The notes: a model not told the origin generated them from the letters alone. A stretch of 64,000 nt of DNA from Ligula intestinalis (GCA_036362985.1 JAYGXS010000009.1:14314743-14378742); one strand, 5' to 3'; counted from the first letter of the stretch, positions 52,901-63,350 are shown. Program-made: numbers and translations.

Positions 52901-55574
52901 CGTCTGCGCCCTCCGCATTTCTGGTCTTCTTGATTACGTCTTGACACCGGTTCCCAGTGCGGGTGTGGTCAGAGAGTGGGGTAGACCCAGCGAGTTTGCC
53001 TTCACTGTATTCCCACCACAGTCACCGCGTGCTTCGACTCGTTGAAGCTCGTAGTGGATACCGTCGAAATCGATGGTCGAACTATCATTTGTGTCGTAGC
53101 CCTTGTTAGATCAAGTGTCATATCATAGTTTAAATGCAATAATAGTATAAAAAACTGGAAAATTGGCGTCTGCGCACATAAAAAAACAGCAGTTAGCCGC
53201 AATAAGACGAAAACGTCCGTCCCAGGTGATCATATATTCACGGATGGATGAGCACCCACCACCTGCATACTTAATATAAAATCGCTTGGGGCAGGTCTCT
53301 CACCATTGATACCATTTTTCTCTGGATAGTTCATGCATTGATTGACATTATAATTTGATTGTCGGGCGCCAAAATCTTAAGAACAAGTGAAAGAGCTGGT
53401 AGCCGTTAAAAAGGGGTTAAGGCTCACATCAGATTTATACTTGGTGTAGTTTTGATCACGTCCGATTTAGTTGACCTCGAGGATATCACGTATTGTACCT
53501 TTCCATGTGTGACAATTTTCGGCAGCATGTCTGGACAGGTCAATCCACTTGCTTCTCCAACAATCGAAAACCAAAGAACTAAGAACCGCATTCCTGTCTT
53601 GATGAACTGTGTCTAGCCAGGTCTCGACTTGACCTCCTCGGTGCTTTCAAGTAGGCAACAGCTCCAGAGCAAAGACAGTATAATTGAGATCGTGTGGCAG
53701 ACAACCTAGAACGTGCTCAAACTAACTTAGTCATCTTTCACGATATGTCTACAGCGTATGCGGACTGCCTTATTTGAAACTACATCGGCGTATTCAACTT
53801 GCAGAATAGTCCTCGTGCAGCTGTGGTTATATATACAAATCTTCGTTCATCTTTCATGCACCAGGCATAGCATTCACAAGCGTTAAGGAGAACTGACCGG
53901 ATGGATGCACTGTACACACAATCTACGTGGCGATAGAGATGTTGCGTCGGATCCATTAGAATTTCCGATAGATTGAGAAAACCCGGCAAACATGTCGTCT
54001 TTACTCCGTTCATTGCACAGCAAAGTCGCTCTACGCAGTTGAAACTGTCTACTTCTTCAAGATGACAACCATAAAGCTCTAAGGGTGCCCTGTCTTGGTT
54101 AGGGATGCCTCTTGAGAACAGCTAGCTTTTTCCTATGTTTACAGATAGGTCAACCAAAATGGCGACCTTATTCACCCATGATACCGCAGACTGTGGATGA
54201 GCAAAGCTCGAGGCTCACAAGGCGATATTGTCAGTGCAGTCAAGGTCAGTCAACCGGCCTCCGGATGCAAACTACCTACCACTAAAAGCGTGTAGGGTCC
54301 TTCCGAAAATGTAGTCAATGGCGTGGTTTAAGCAAATGGGCAGCAGCATATAAAATGGTTGGAATAAATTGTTATTAAGAAGAACTCGTGCAGTGGCGGG
54401 GCGATAGTAAGCTTCGATTATGACAATTATGTTGACCAGTGCATCACCTGGCTCTAAATCTCATCACAAGGACTCAGGATGGACGGAATGGGATGCAGAG
54501 GCGAAGTCAACAAAGCAGAAGACTGTTGGCTGCTGGTAGTCATGGCGGGATTCCAGAATGCACCTCAACTTGCATATTTAGTCCACGCATCCGCACCTAC
54601 CTAGGAATCCGGCTTGGGCCACGTTAGGCCAATAGTGAACACTACTGTAGCAATGTAAATAAGGCTGTTGCTGTGGTAATTCTTGTATCTTGCATTATAT
54701 CTTTTTTTTCAAGACAGACACCGGGATTCCCGGACCCCAGTCAGTGAGAACTACTTTCAATTCTCCGCACATTCTCAATCATCCCATGGAGGCAGAGCAC
54801 CAGAGTTTCGACACAAAACTTATATAGTTCCGCGAAAATGCCGTCTTTTTGTGCTTTTACAGCCTCGGCATTGCATCGACAATTTTATAGAAGGGGAATC
54901 TCATGACAGTGCGAGGACTGGAGAGAGGTTAAATTCAGCGGCGGATGCTCTCTGGTGCAAGGGTTAAGTTATTACATTTTGGGTACGTTTAAAGATCTCT
55001 GTTGATCAATGATGAACAAAATTACTGAGGTGCAAATATATCCAGATGCAACTAGTCTGTGGTCTGTTCGGTAATTTCTGAGAGCTATAGCCCCATTATA
55101 TTATTTTATTGGACTGAGTAGAATAAGCTGTAGGCACATGCACAATCACCAAGCGACCGCATTAAAATAAGTGCTTGCGTATATTTTCGGAAATTTAAGT
55201 TTGACATCCTAGTCACTAGGGCACCCTAATATCAAAACCATTACGCAATAATGTTTCATGTTTCATTAATGTATTCATAACTTTTCAACGGTTACTGAGT
55301 GCGTGAATCAAGAAGCCTGACATTTTGAGCAGTCCAAATATGTTAAAAGGGAATTGCGAAGTTAAATTATTTGACCAAAACGTAAAGGAGAACTGATGGT
55401 AAACTCACCAGGACCCGACAGCATAGCCTTTATTGTGCCACTGGTAAGAGCGAATTCACGCTTAATGTAGAATTCGTGTTCATCCGAAGAAACTAGTTTA
55501 ACGTACATAGCATCCGGGCCTTCAGCTCCGCCATACATGTTCTCACCCCCATTTTCATTCTTTGCAGTTGACAT
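43731..55574 (-). CDS. ELOC: Elongin C gene (two coding exons, 11.5-kb intron)
   Basis: Elongin C heterodimerises with Elongin B in the Elongin elongation factor and in Cullin-2/5 ubiquitin ligases. The coding sequence is 55574-55409 plus 43921-43731, 357 nt, 118 aa, against 112 aa for the human protein; the extra residues are at the N-terminus. Both exons are intact and their junction is in phase 1 (G|GC). The intron (43922-55408) contains an I/Jockey-type LINE, an RTE in sense to the window, an RTE in antisense and several repeats. Splicing across it is inferred from phase and homology; no other Elongin C exon was seen nearby. Confidence 0.92.
44065..45740. other. Elongin C intron, repeat-like GC-rich DNA
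   Basis: No gene. GC-rich segments (44100-44330) contain partial internal repetition (ACCGGTCCGCCCAC near 44260, ACCGCCGGTCCACCCAC near 44190). CA-rich stretches occur at 44870-44920. The block near 44560-44660 (GGTCGGAGTCACACATGGCGG...CTGGTCTTGACACTG) resembles the start of the repeat near 52860-52960. Confidence 0.4.
45913..46959 (-). pseudogene. LINE ORF: thumb and C-terminal zinc cluster (348 codons)
   Basis: This continues the RT in another frame after a one-base lesion near 46970. It carries [59 protein letters not shown] and [14 protein letters not shown]. It ends with [20 protein letters not shown], a CCHC-like cluster common at the end of ORF2 in I/Jockey-type elements. No RNase H signature was found. 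Confidence 0.75.
46920..48587 (-). pseudogene. LINE ORF: endonuclease C-terminus and reverse transcriptase (555 codons)
   Basis: An uninterrupted frame. It opens with [13 protein letters not shown] and has [12 protein letters not shown] (the SDH box), completing the endonuclease. The RT has [43 protein letters not shown], motif [12 protein letters not shown], box [15 protein letters not shown] and motif C SYADDV (YADD at 47019-47030). All catalytic residues are present. It is in frame with the upstream segment (48662 and 48587 differ by 75 nt), so a single nonsense codon separates them. Box features place it with I/Jockey-group LINEs rather than the CR1 or RTE copies nearby. Confidence 0.85.
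48660..49286 (-). pseudogene. LINE ORF: PHD-like finger plus endonuclease N-terminus
   Basis: After the in-frame TGA at 49253, the same frame carries [22 protein letters not shown] and FACPNCP. This is the C-x2-C ... C-x2-C-x2-W-C-H-x2-C ... C-x2-C pattern of PHD-type zinc fingers. It leads, without a break, through a proline-rich linker ([12 protein letters not shown]) into the endonuclease start [19 protein letters not shown] and AAIQEPKL (catalytic E box), then [10 protein letters not shown]. The frame ends at TAA 48662-48660 but continues beyond it in the same frame. The finger could help bind chromatin or nucleic acid; that role is inferred. Confidence 0.7.
49660..50300 (+). pseudogene. 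RTE-like endonuclease, broken
   Basis: Frames encode [31 protein letters not shown] (E box region), [21 protein letters not shown] and [18 protein letters not shown], where GDWN is usual, so this GD box is altered to EV. After a frameshift follow [19 protein letters not shown] and [12 protein letters not shown]. The order matches the APE-type endonuclease of RTE elements. Confidence 0.7.
50871..51420 (+). pseudogene. RTE-like reverse transcriptase core, broken
   Basis: Frame 50871-51251 has [42 protein letters not shown] and motif [14 protein letters not shown]. After a stop, [12 protein letters not shown] carries motif C (YADD 51399-51410). Box B is degraded ([13 protein letters not shown] near 51260). 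Confidence 0.75.
51606..51890 (+). pseudogene. RTE-like RT C-terminal segment
   Basis: [34 protein letters not shown] and EDERRLEVF correspond to the thumb and connection of RTE RTs, the same region preserved at 1985-2150 and antisense at 53780-54013. Confidence 0.7.
51890..52135 (+). pseudogene. Back-jumped RTE RT segment fused to the 3' tail
   Basis: Nucleotides 51925-52075 repeat 51333-51480 (about three quarters identical by eye) and encode [20 protein letters not shown], with YAEN (51993-52004) in place of YADD. The junction at about 51915 lies after VRTRCE-type C-terminal sequence, so the order is 3' region, then an internal piece, then the terminal tail. This is a rearranged or template-switched copy. 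Confidence 0.65.
52140..52800. other. Elongin C intron, nothing recognised
   Basis: No conserved frame or repeat copy identified. Confidence 0.5.
52820..53110 (+). repeat. Interspersed repeat related to 37120-37520
   Basis: GTGTGTTTGTCGTCAGATTAAATGGC, AATGTGGTCTTCATGGCGCTCCC, GTCTTCTTGATTACGTCTTGACACCGG and GTCGAAATCGATGGTCGAACTATCATTTGTGTCGTA follow the order of blocks at 37130-37530, leading into the R5 family start. It stops at the GTGTCGTA block; the rest of R5 is absent. Confidence 0.55.
53450..54380 (-). pseudogene. RTE-like LINE, antisense fragment
   Basis: On the minus strand in order: FGRTLHAF (about 54330-54290, the GRALH-type box), [13 protein letters not shown] (about 54260-54220, where YADD has become CTDN), SVNIGKS and SRGIPNQ (about 54160-54100), then [11 protein letters not shown] (about 54080-54045), then [20 protein letters not shown] and ERRF (53910-53840). 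The polymerase is inactivated by substitution and by stops. It has the orientation of the host gene. Confidence 0.65.
54400..55400. other. Elongin C intron next to exon 1, nothing recognised
   Basis: Short frames only; an AT-rich stretch from 54970. I see no repeat partner in this window. Confidence 0.5.
55409..55574 (-). CDS. ELOC: Elongin C, exon 1 (N-terminal half)
   Basis: ATG at 55574-55572. It encodes a short N-terminal extension ([13 protein letters not shown]) and then [39 protein letters not shown] and SGPG. These match the first ubiquitin-like half of Elongin C. It ends at CCTG|GTGAGT (55409/55408), phase 1. The in-frame sequence upstream lacks another ATG, so this start is favoured. 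Ten bases before a possible 5' UTR acceptor (TTTACAG, about 55617) lies a T/A-rich stretch. Confidence 0.95.
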
Positions 55575-55638
55575 ACGCCCGCAAATCAAACTAGGAGATT
55601 CTTCTGATTGGCTCCTGTAAATTTTTAAAAAGCCTGCA

Positions 55639-55646
55639 TTTTTATA
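55639..55646 (-). promoter_or_regulatory. TATA-like element upstream of Elongin C
   Basis: TATAAAAA on the minus strand lies about 65-72 nt before the ATG. A TTTACAG acceptor-like site between the two could instead mean a 5' UTR intron or trans-splice acceptor, which would make the TATA match accidental. Confidence 0.3.
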
Positions 55647-55649
55647 AGA

Positions 55650-56170
55650 CCACTTACAACAACACGTTCCATATCTTCAATGGATGACTACCAATTTAGT
55701 TTCTGACACAATTGGGGCTTTCTTCTTATCTTTTGAGATATTATCCAAATTTTTGCGTGATGCTCGCTCAATTTTCAGCAGTGAACGCTGTTATCTTAAT
55801 TGAATTGCCTCGGCTTTCGACATGTCGCCCTTTCACACCTATTTATGTTTATTATTCGAGTATTTTTATTTTTTACAAAGTCAATTGCCCATTAAAAAAA
55901 GATGGTATCAGAATTTCATAGTTATATCGCTAATAACCATATCAAACGCGCACCCGAATAAGTTGCAAGTTTTTCCGCAGGTATTCGTTACTGTTGTTTC
56001 AAATTGGTAAAGCCTATATAGAGATCATGAGGGTGGTACCACTTTTATTCCATACGGGATGTATTCTTATTTATTATTTATAAGTCTTTCATATCGTTTC
56101 TAGAATATCGCACATTTATTCGAATTGGCTTCGAAAATGGGGTTTGCGTGATATAAACTAGGGGAGTGTT
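55650..56170. other. Upstream flank of Elongin C, nothing recognised
   Basis: AT-rich DNA without conserved frames. It ends at a CR1 3' tail. Confidence 0.5.
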
Positions 56171-56179
56171 TAACCCCTT

Positions 56180-56250
56180 AAAACACTTTAAGTCACTTTA
56201 TTAAGGGAAGAAGGCTTTCGCCCTTGAGCTCCCTTCTAATGCAACTCTTT
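56180..56250 (-). repeat. CR1-like 3' tail, minus strand
   Basis: Minus strand AGGGAGCTCAAGGGCGAAAGCC followed by TTCTTCCCTTAATAAAGTGAC is almost identical to the tail of CR1 copy B at 18110-18155. The ORF upstream is missing, so this is a tail-only fragment. Confidence 0.75.
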
Positions 56251-56329
56251 CTAGATCTGTTGCTAAGACATTCCGAGTACGATCGTTGACTTATATCAAA
56301 TAAACCAATTCTTCATTGCTTAGTTATGC

Positions 56330-56740
56330 CAATAAGTTCATCGCCGAGGAGTTGGTAAAGCAGGATGCTTAAATGCCTTCGTTGCCAATGACTTTTTCCT
56401 TGAGGATGACTCCAGGCCATCCATTTCTACGTCTGATGCGTTTTTCCCTATTTTTTTGCCCACCAGGTATTAAGAAGCATATTATCTCGCTTGTTAATCC
56501 GTATTCCTTCTCAAATGACAACATCCCGAATTCTCTTTTCAATCAGATAAGAGATTTTTCGCATCTGCTGAGCAAATATTTGTCATCTTTCCGCGAAAAC
56601 CATCCGTCCTCGGACACTTAGAAAACCTACATTTTTATTCCAACTCTAAATTCAGCTCTAGTTTTTATGGTCAAAATTACTAGTATCTTCATGGAGCCCT
56701 TCCCTTGCAAAATTGTTTTTGCCGATCACATAAATGATTC
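56330..56740 (+). pseudogene. Possible LINE fragment between endonuclease and RT
   Basis: NAFVANDFFLEDDSRPSIST is readable at about 56370-56430. It resembles the linker that precedes LINE RTs (LNxxFxSVFTxED). The rest is broken and I could not assign a family. Confidence 0.3.
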
Positions 56741-56794
56741 GTAGTTAAACTGGAAACAGAAGAAATTCATAATCACTTATTGATGTCAAGGTCA

Positions 56795-56855
56795 AGTCAA
56801 TTTATTAAGGGAAATATAGGCAAACGCCTTTGAACTCCGTATCGGTACACAGTTG
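56795..56855 (-). repeat. CR1-like 3' tail, minus strand (second)
   Basis: Minus strand ACGGAGTTCAAAGGCGTTTGCC followed by TCCCTTAATAAATTGAC. It matches the variant tail at 38880-38925 and 39356. Confidence 0.65.
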
Positions 56856-56859
56856 TTAA

Positions 56860-57450
56860 GAAATGCATCGACAATACCGAAATTTTCAAAGGTCGTTTAC
56901 GTAATTGTGAGTGGTTACTCAATTTTTCGAAGTAATATAATCAGATGGGATGATGTCAGTTAGCACGAACCAACAGGTGTACCTAAACAAAAAGAGCAGA
57001 CAGTGAAAAATTCCTAAGGCATGGCTCAGAATTCACAAGATGGAATGTAGTTTATTGTTTTTTTAGGAGGAAAACTGTCGCGCGTGGGAGAGTGTTTGAA
57101 AAATATGCCGGAATGCAGCTATTAATGTTGGCAGCAGTTTAGGGGGTTAACCACATTTTATATCTTGATCGGAAGTGCCATACGGGGGCAAGGACGAGAC
57201 TGCAGAGTCACGAAAAGATCCTGACAAATCGGAGCTGCGACCACGATACGCCATTGTCAATTTCCGGGGCCGTCATCAACATGACGAAAACAGGAGAAGC
57301 CGCCACGATCGCAAATATCCGTTAATGGTCGACATAAGCCAGCTGCTTGAACAGGGATGCATTTTTTGTAAAGAATCGTTTCATAATTGAATATTACTCA
57401 AACGAAGCAAGCAATATTATGCGAAATGATATATTTCCTTCGTCTGAAGT
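56860..57450. other. No gene recognised
   Basis: A plus-strand frame at 57175-57390 is rich in charged residues (HDENRRSRHDRK) but shows no motif. I see no splice context. Confidence 0.4.
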
Positions 57451-57459
57451 AGGCTTGCA

Positions 57460-59370
57460 GCGGTTAAATGGTGTTAGAGTGAGCACTACTAAAGCAGTAT
57501 AGTTTAATTTTAAAGACTTCTACGGAGCCGGACATAACAACGACTAGAGGCAGATCATTCCAAGCTTCAACCACTCTATTACAAAAGAAGAACTTTCGTA
57601 GGTCTAGTCTGCCCCTGTTACGCGTAGTTTGAACGGATGTCCCCTTAAGTTCGTGGTTGTCGCCAACTCGAAAAACTCGCCAGGCATTAGGCAGCAGTCC
57701 TGACCGCGCATTATACGAAATGTTTGTATCAGATCGCCACGTAGCTGCCTGTAACTTCAAGTAAAGAGTTTGAGGTTTGCTAAACGTGTTTCATAGGGTA
57801 ATTATACCTGTCCGGTCACAAGCTTAGTTTCACTCATTTGTACCTTCTCAAGGAGACTAAGGTCTTTCGCGGTCCAGGGTTTCCATGCTTGGATAGCAAA
57901 TTTTAGTTTCGGTCGTACAAATGTTCCGAAGACCTCAGCGAAGCAGTCTTTATCAAAGGCGCAGAAACCCCGTTTGACAAGGTACAGGACGGACATCGCA
58001 GACTTGGCTTTTTTTGCGCAGTGCAGCGAGAGCTAGAGAGACGTAGAGATCCATACTCCAAAATCTTTCTGCGCGTCCACTTCTTGCAGTTGGATGCCAT
58101 TTAGGCTGTAGACCATAGGGTTCTGAGAGCTGGGTCGGCCAACTCATAGCATACTGCATTTGTTCTCGTTAAACGACAAAAGCCAGTCTTCAAACCAAGT
58201 TCGAAGATGGTTTAGGTTTATCTGCAAACGCTCTTCGTCAGCTGAATTTCTTATGACGTTCCAAATCGTAATCTCATCGGCAAACATAGCCCCATCGTAG
58301 TCCAGTTCACGGACGGAGTCATTGACGAATATAATGAACAGTAAAGGGCCAAGGACAGAGCCTTGGGAGACACCGCTCTCGACTGCAACGTCTGCCGACT
58401 GCTGGTCACCAATATAGACAGTTTGGGAGCAGCCAAGTAAGAAGCTTGGAATCCACTTCAGCAGATCTCCTCGAACACCTATTTGGCTGAGTTTGTGCAG
58501 AATTCGTTGATGTGGAACGCTATCAAATGCCTTCTTAAAGTCAATGTAGATTACATGAAGCGGATTTCCTCCGTCAACTGCTCGAGTCCAGCGTTCCAAA
58601 CAATACAGCAAGTTCGTCACGCAGGACCTGCCTCTGCGGAACCCATGCTGCGCATCCGATAGAAGGTTATGCTGCTCTAAGAAACGCATCAACTCTCGCT
58701 TTACATATTTTTCCATGATTTTGCAACAGCTTGAAGGAAGGCTGATTGGTATATAATTGTTTGCGGAGACCTTTTTCCGCCTTTATACAACGATGTGATC
58801 CTCTGCGGGTTTCCAAACGGTGGGTAAACAACAAGTATCAAACAAGGTTTCGAAAAGCATGGAAAGCGGTTTAGCTAGCTCCCCAGCAAGTTCTTTCAGT
58901 AATTTGAGCGAAATGTCATCAGGACCAGATGATTTTGAGTCATATATTGTTAACAACTCTTGACGAACAGCTCTTTCTGCGAAAGATACATAATCAATAT
59001 TTGGACCATCTTCTAAGCCATTGTTGGGCGGGATGAATTCACTTTCAATTGTGAAGATCAATTTTGAAAATCGTGAGAGGTGCTCAGCTTTTGCTTCATC
59101 CTCAGTAATTTCTGTTTTTTCGCTTGCTTTCAGAAGGTGGACTGGGTCCCGGTTTCCCGTAGTCTTTTAAAAGGTAGCCGTAGAATAACTTAGGATTTTT
59201 GACTGCCCGTTTCAGTAAATCCTTTACAAAATCTTGGCGTGCCCTGAAGATAAGTCGCTCCACGAGGTTCCTTTGCGCTTTGTATGCATTGATAGATGCC
59301 GGAGTCCTAGTCGCGCAAGATTTCCTCCACAGCCTTCCCTTCTTATTAATCCCTCTTTTCACCACTTGAG
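57460..59370 (-). mobile_element. CR1-like LINE copy D, antisense, catalytic motif altered
   Basis: Minus strand, in order: linker (59365-59102), RT box 0 (59061-58783, DSKSSGPDDISLKLLKELA), RT core (58716-58144), thumb (58100-57802, VFGTFVRPKLKFAIQAWKPW) and C-terminus (57760-57464, FFFCNRVVEAWNDLPLVVV). At least four frameshifts. No ORF1 or endonuclease. The subfamily is nearer to copies B and C than to the I/Jockey-type LINE. Confidence 0.8.
58144..58716 (-). pseudogene. CR1-like RT core with FADE in motif C
   Basis: A 190-codon frame with LLSDAQHGFRRGRSCV, motif A YIDFKKAFDSVPH, box B SGVSQGSVLGPLLFI and motif C GAMFADEITIW. The second aspartate of the conserved FADD is glutamate (58275-58273), which should abolish or strongly reduce polymerase activity. 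VPQG has also become VSQG. Confidence 0.8.
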
Positions 59371-59509
59371 TCAGCCACTGGGGTCAACATTTCTAATGGA
59401 GTTATAGCATCTTGAATGTTGATACATGTGTTTTTGGACTTTGAAAGCTACTCCAACCAGCGACTTTTTCAAGTCGCGAGTTTAACTGAACATTTTTCCA
59501 TCAAGGAAT

Positions 59510-59770
59510 TTAGTTAAAGGCACCACAACCATTTAGATAACTCGCCTAATACAAACAGAATTACGTGTAAGGCTTCTCAGATGTGAAGCTTTATTTCATA
59601 TCACTTCTACCTCCCTTAAAGTAAGACTATATCGAATGTTTGTCTACTCCACTCTCGAACATTGCTGTCTATTCTTTGGTCTACAGGACAAAGTTATCAT
59701 TCTATGCTTTAAAATGCCCAAAGACATTTTGCTTGAAAACGCTAACCTTTGACGCATTTACGTACTTCCC
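59510..59770 (+). pseudogene. Fragment of a LINE RT C-terminus
   Basis: RLIQTELRVRLLRCEALFHI, RLYRMFVYSTLEHCCLFFGL and a KMPKDILLENANL-like helix correspond to the thumb/connection of a non-LTR RT (pattern RLxxxxVYPxLEYCxxFFG). The strand is opposite to copy D. Broken by stops. Confidence 0.45.
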
Positions 59771-59774
59771 ACTC

Positions 59775-60640
59775 CATCAGACGTTAGTTGACTAACCCAA
59801 AATGCCTACTAATATAAACATCAAATCTTCCCCGGAGATCAGTCCTTATCCCTGTTAGTCGCCCATATCGCCTTCATAATCCTTCCTTGATCAAACTTCT
59901 TCCCACATCCTCCTCTCTTAAACACCTCCTTATTCCTTTTCAGGAATACCTTCATTTGCAATAAGCCATCAATGGATGTTATCTCCTCAAAAAGTTTATA
60001 CAGGTCAAGGGGAAAAATATGTTTTATTGTGAGGCCAAATATCCAAATTTTTTTAGCAAGAAAGGGCTCCATTCAGGGAGAGTTAAGCAAAAGGTCATAT
60101 AATACTCAAACTTTAAAGGTTTAAATTATATCTACATCTATTATAGTGACAAGTGTGGGCTCTTGGCCCTACTTATGTGTTGTTTAAATTTATCAATAAC
60201 CAATTTTGTTAAAAACTAAATACAACACACGCACACACTTTCGGTTTTGACGCGTGCTAGCAACTATCTTGCTAATCACCCTCCACGGCTCAACTCTCTC
60301 CTCACCTGCCGCTGTTTATTTTGCCCTTCAACGACACCTCTCTGGTGATCACTTTCGGGCTCCAGGAGAATCCAGTGACAATTTGCAAACGAGTTTTCTC
60401 TCCATTTTTGCAACTCGCAGCCCAACAAACTTGGATCCCAGTCCTCGCAGAGTTATCCTTTGGCAAGTCGACTACTTGACTACTGCCGACTAGGATCGTG
60501 AAGGATCTAAGTGAGTTGTATCATTTCTAATCTTCACCGTCAATCTCTTTACTAGATTTTACGACTTTTCCACTAGAATAGACTAGTAAATCCCTTATTA
60601 GCAGTTAGTCTACCCTCGAAAGTTTTCCATTGCGTATTTG
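59775..60640. other. Repeat-related flank, no gene
   Basis: Around 60050-60160 a segment (AAGGGCTCCATTCAGGGAGAG, AAAGGTCATATAATACTCAAA) matches 61810-61910. This may be a third partial copy of the array that follows. Confidence 0.4.
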
Positions 60641-61910
60641 CTAAGACGTTTTGTATATTTGTAGTGATAAAGCCCCTACACAAGTCACCTTTCAACTTCC
60701 AAATTTTCGTTTGTTCACACGTCAGGTAGCATGCTACGAATGGGACTATAGAGTGCTGATATGCCTATGCACGGCAAGACATATGATGGAAGCTTCGGCA
60801 CATAGTACGCAAAGACTTCGCAGCCATTCATTTAGAGTGGACAATGTGAGCGACCTCACTAAGGATACGATCAGCAAGTTGCTTGACCGTTTTAAGATGT
60901 CGCTGTATTATCATATCAACTAAAAAACATAGGAACCGCCGGCAGCCAAAGAGAGAATTCGGAGGAAAAGCTGAATAATGACCAGGACTTTTCTTACGTA
61001 AAGCTAGAAGAATAACTGGAGAGTAGTGTCGAATCGGGGACAGAAGGCAGACATCCATAAAATGCCAGATTAGGATTTGCACTGTGCGATATGATCGCAA
61101 ACGGTCGATATGATATAAAAGTTTACAGATTCAAAAAAGGCCTTCAATTTGAAGAATCAAAGAGAATTTGATACCAGAGTAACACCATGGTACCGGAAAG
61201 GGGATGACTCGAAGGACGGAATGTCAATGGATTCAGGACTAGGAGAGGGTCACTGTAAAAAACCGCACTGGACTGTCTGGTCGTGAAGTAGAAGGCCATT
61301 CGTTCAAGACCGTACTGGGATGTGGTCCAGGCCGTCCATCAGCACTTTAAGTTATATCAGACTTTTGAGAGGATGGCCAAAACATTTAACGTACAAACAT
61401 TCATTTGGCGATCGCAGGTCATCAGTTTGGAGGGAAAAGGGTGAGTGAATAATACAGACCCTTGGAAAACTCCACAGTTGTTGGGTAGAAACATGGGCTT
61501 TCGCTTGCCACACTGAACAAATTGAGTGTGGGAAGTGAAAATGTCCTCAAGCCAAAAAACAGCCTAGCCGGGAGAGTCGCCTGCAGAAGTTTTATTAAGA
61601 AGAAGATGGTGCGGGATTGCATAAAAGGCATGCGCGGCAGCCCTTGTAGAAATCTTTTAGAGAAGAATGAATTATCAGCACAACAGCATCTAGGGTACTA
61701 CGCCTGGCCTTATAAGCTAATGCATGGGATTGGAAATATCAAAGGACTATGGCGTGATTGTAAAGAGAGAGAATGGTTTATTTTGAAGGGAATAGCCAAA
61801 GACTTTCAGCAAAAATGGCTCCATTCACGGAGAGCAAGGGATAAGGTAAGTAAGGGGTCATGGAAAAAGGTCAAATGTAAAAGGACATATAGTGTTCAAA
61901 ATTAAGGGTT
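60640..61910 (-). mobile_element. Second LINE lineage, array unit 1 (degenerate)
   Basis: This unit is homologous to 61900-63080 over its whole length. Shared blocks (plus strand): GTAGCATGCTA, AAGACTTCGCAGCCATT, GACCTCACTAA, GATCAGCAA.TTGCTTGACCGTTT, CGCCGGCAGC.AAAGAGAG, CTCCACAGTTGTTGGG and TCGCTTGCCACAC. On the minus strand it retains PNNCGVFQGS-type sequence (about 61485), but YADD is deleted: the segment CLYVK runs into CFGHPLKS (about 61400). Confidence 0.6.
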
Positions 61911-63350
61911 TACACGAAATCCACATTTATTATGGAAACAATTCGGTTTCAACTACTCAATTTCCGCCTCTTCACACATGAAGTAGCATGCTAGGAAAAG
62001 GATTGCAGAGTGCTTATATGTTGATGTACGGCGAGATATATGAAAGGAAGCCCTGGTGCATAGTAAGGGAAGACTTCGCAGCCATTAGTTCAGAATAGCA
62101 AGGGTAATTGACCTCACTAAATACGCGATCAGCAAATTGCTTGACCGTTTGAAAATGTCGCTCTATTACCATGTCAGCTAACAAAATCATCAAAACGCCG
62201 GCAGCTAAAGAGAGCATTTGGAGGATAAGTTTAAAAATGACCAGGTTTTTTTTAGTAAAGCAGAAAAATAGCTGGAGGGCAGTACAGAATGAGGGGGGAA
62301 ATGCAGGCACCTATAAATCGCCAGATAAGGGCTAATGGTGAGCGATATGAACGCAAGCAGAGGATAAAATATAAATGTTTACAATTTTTTTATAAAAAGA
62401 GCTTCTCTGTGAAGAGAAAATGTAAGGCTGCTCGCCAGAATAACCCCAATATCGGAAACAGGATACCTCGTTGGGAAGAATGTCAATAGTTTCAGCACTG
62501 GTAGAGGGTCACAGTCGAAAAATACACTAGACTGACTTCCGCACGTTAATCAGAAGGCCTTTTGCTGACGATCATGTTGAGACGTAATCTAAGCCATCCT
62601 TCAGTATTTGGAGATGTATCTGACTTTTAAGAGGATGACCAAAAACCATATCATCAGCATATTTAACAAACAACTCTTCGTTTGGCGATTGCAGGTCATC
62701 ACTGTGGAAGAAAAAGAGATGAAGGGATAATATGGACTGTTGGATAACTCCACAGTTGTTGGGAAGGACCTTGTAGTTTCGCTTGCCACACCGAAACAAT
62801 TGAGTGTTGGAAATGAAATGGTCCCCAGGCCAAGCGACAGCCCAGCCGGGAGAGCCGCATGCAGAAGTTTTATCAAGTAGAAAATTGCGCGGGATCGTAT
62901 TGAAGGCCCCGGTTAGTCGAGAAAAGCACATCCGTGCGCACGGCAACCCTTATCTAAATCATTTAGAGCGGAATGGACGATCACAGCAACAGCCTCTAGC
63001 CTTTTATGCAAATTGTAGGGGATCGGAAAATTCATATGAAAAGGGTGTAATGATGTCTTAGGCAACTCGTTCTGTAAGTTTCAATAGCACAAAGAGCAGA
63101 AGGATAGGATAGGGTTTTTCGGGATGAAACTGATTCGCACAGGTCGCCAATCATTGGAAATATTAGACTCCACGAAGGGCAAGTTCATTGGGTGTGTCAA
63201 GGCAGAGGTTAAGTGAAAAGAGCAAGATTTGAGGAGGAACGGTGAGATCACATCTGACTGGCAGCTGTTGAACCTCGAACCTTTTAAGATGTTCCACCAA
63301 GGTTTCCAAAGATACAGGAACAATGACACTTGGTAATAAGGAAATAGCGT
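61900..63350 (-). mobile_element. Second LINE lineage, array unit 2 with RT core
   Basis: Minus strand. From 63329 down: a broken box 0/1 region (VRISFIPKNPI), then LTGAFNTIPRNFLLDK (motif A, about 62920-62870), TQLFRCGKRNYKVLPNNCGV, IQQSILSLHLFFF (box B) and DDLQSPNEELFVKYADDMVFGH (YADD 62650-62661), then the C-terminal side. Motif A reads LTGAFNT, where the usual first aspartate is changed to L/T in this copy. This clade is distinct from CR1, RTE and the I/Jockey-type LINE in the window. Confidence 0.65.
62572..62946 (-). pseudogene. RT core frame of unit 2
   Basis: A 124-codon frame carrying motif A, box B and motif C in one piece, except that a frameshift near 62870 splits GLPGW-type sequence. 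It is the best-preserved part of this lineage in the window. Confidence 0.6.
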
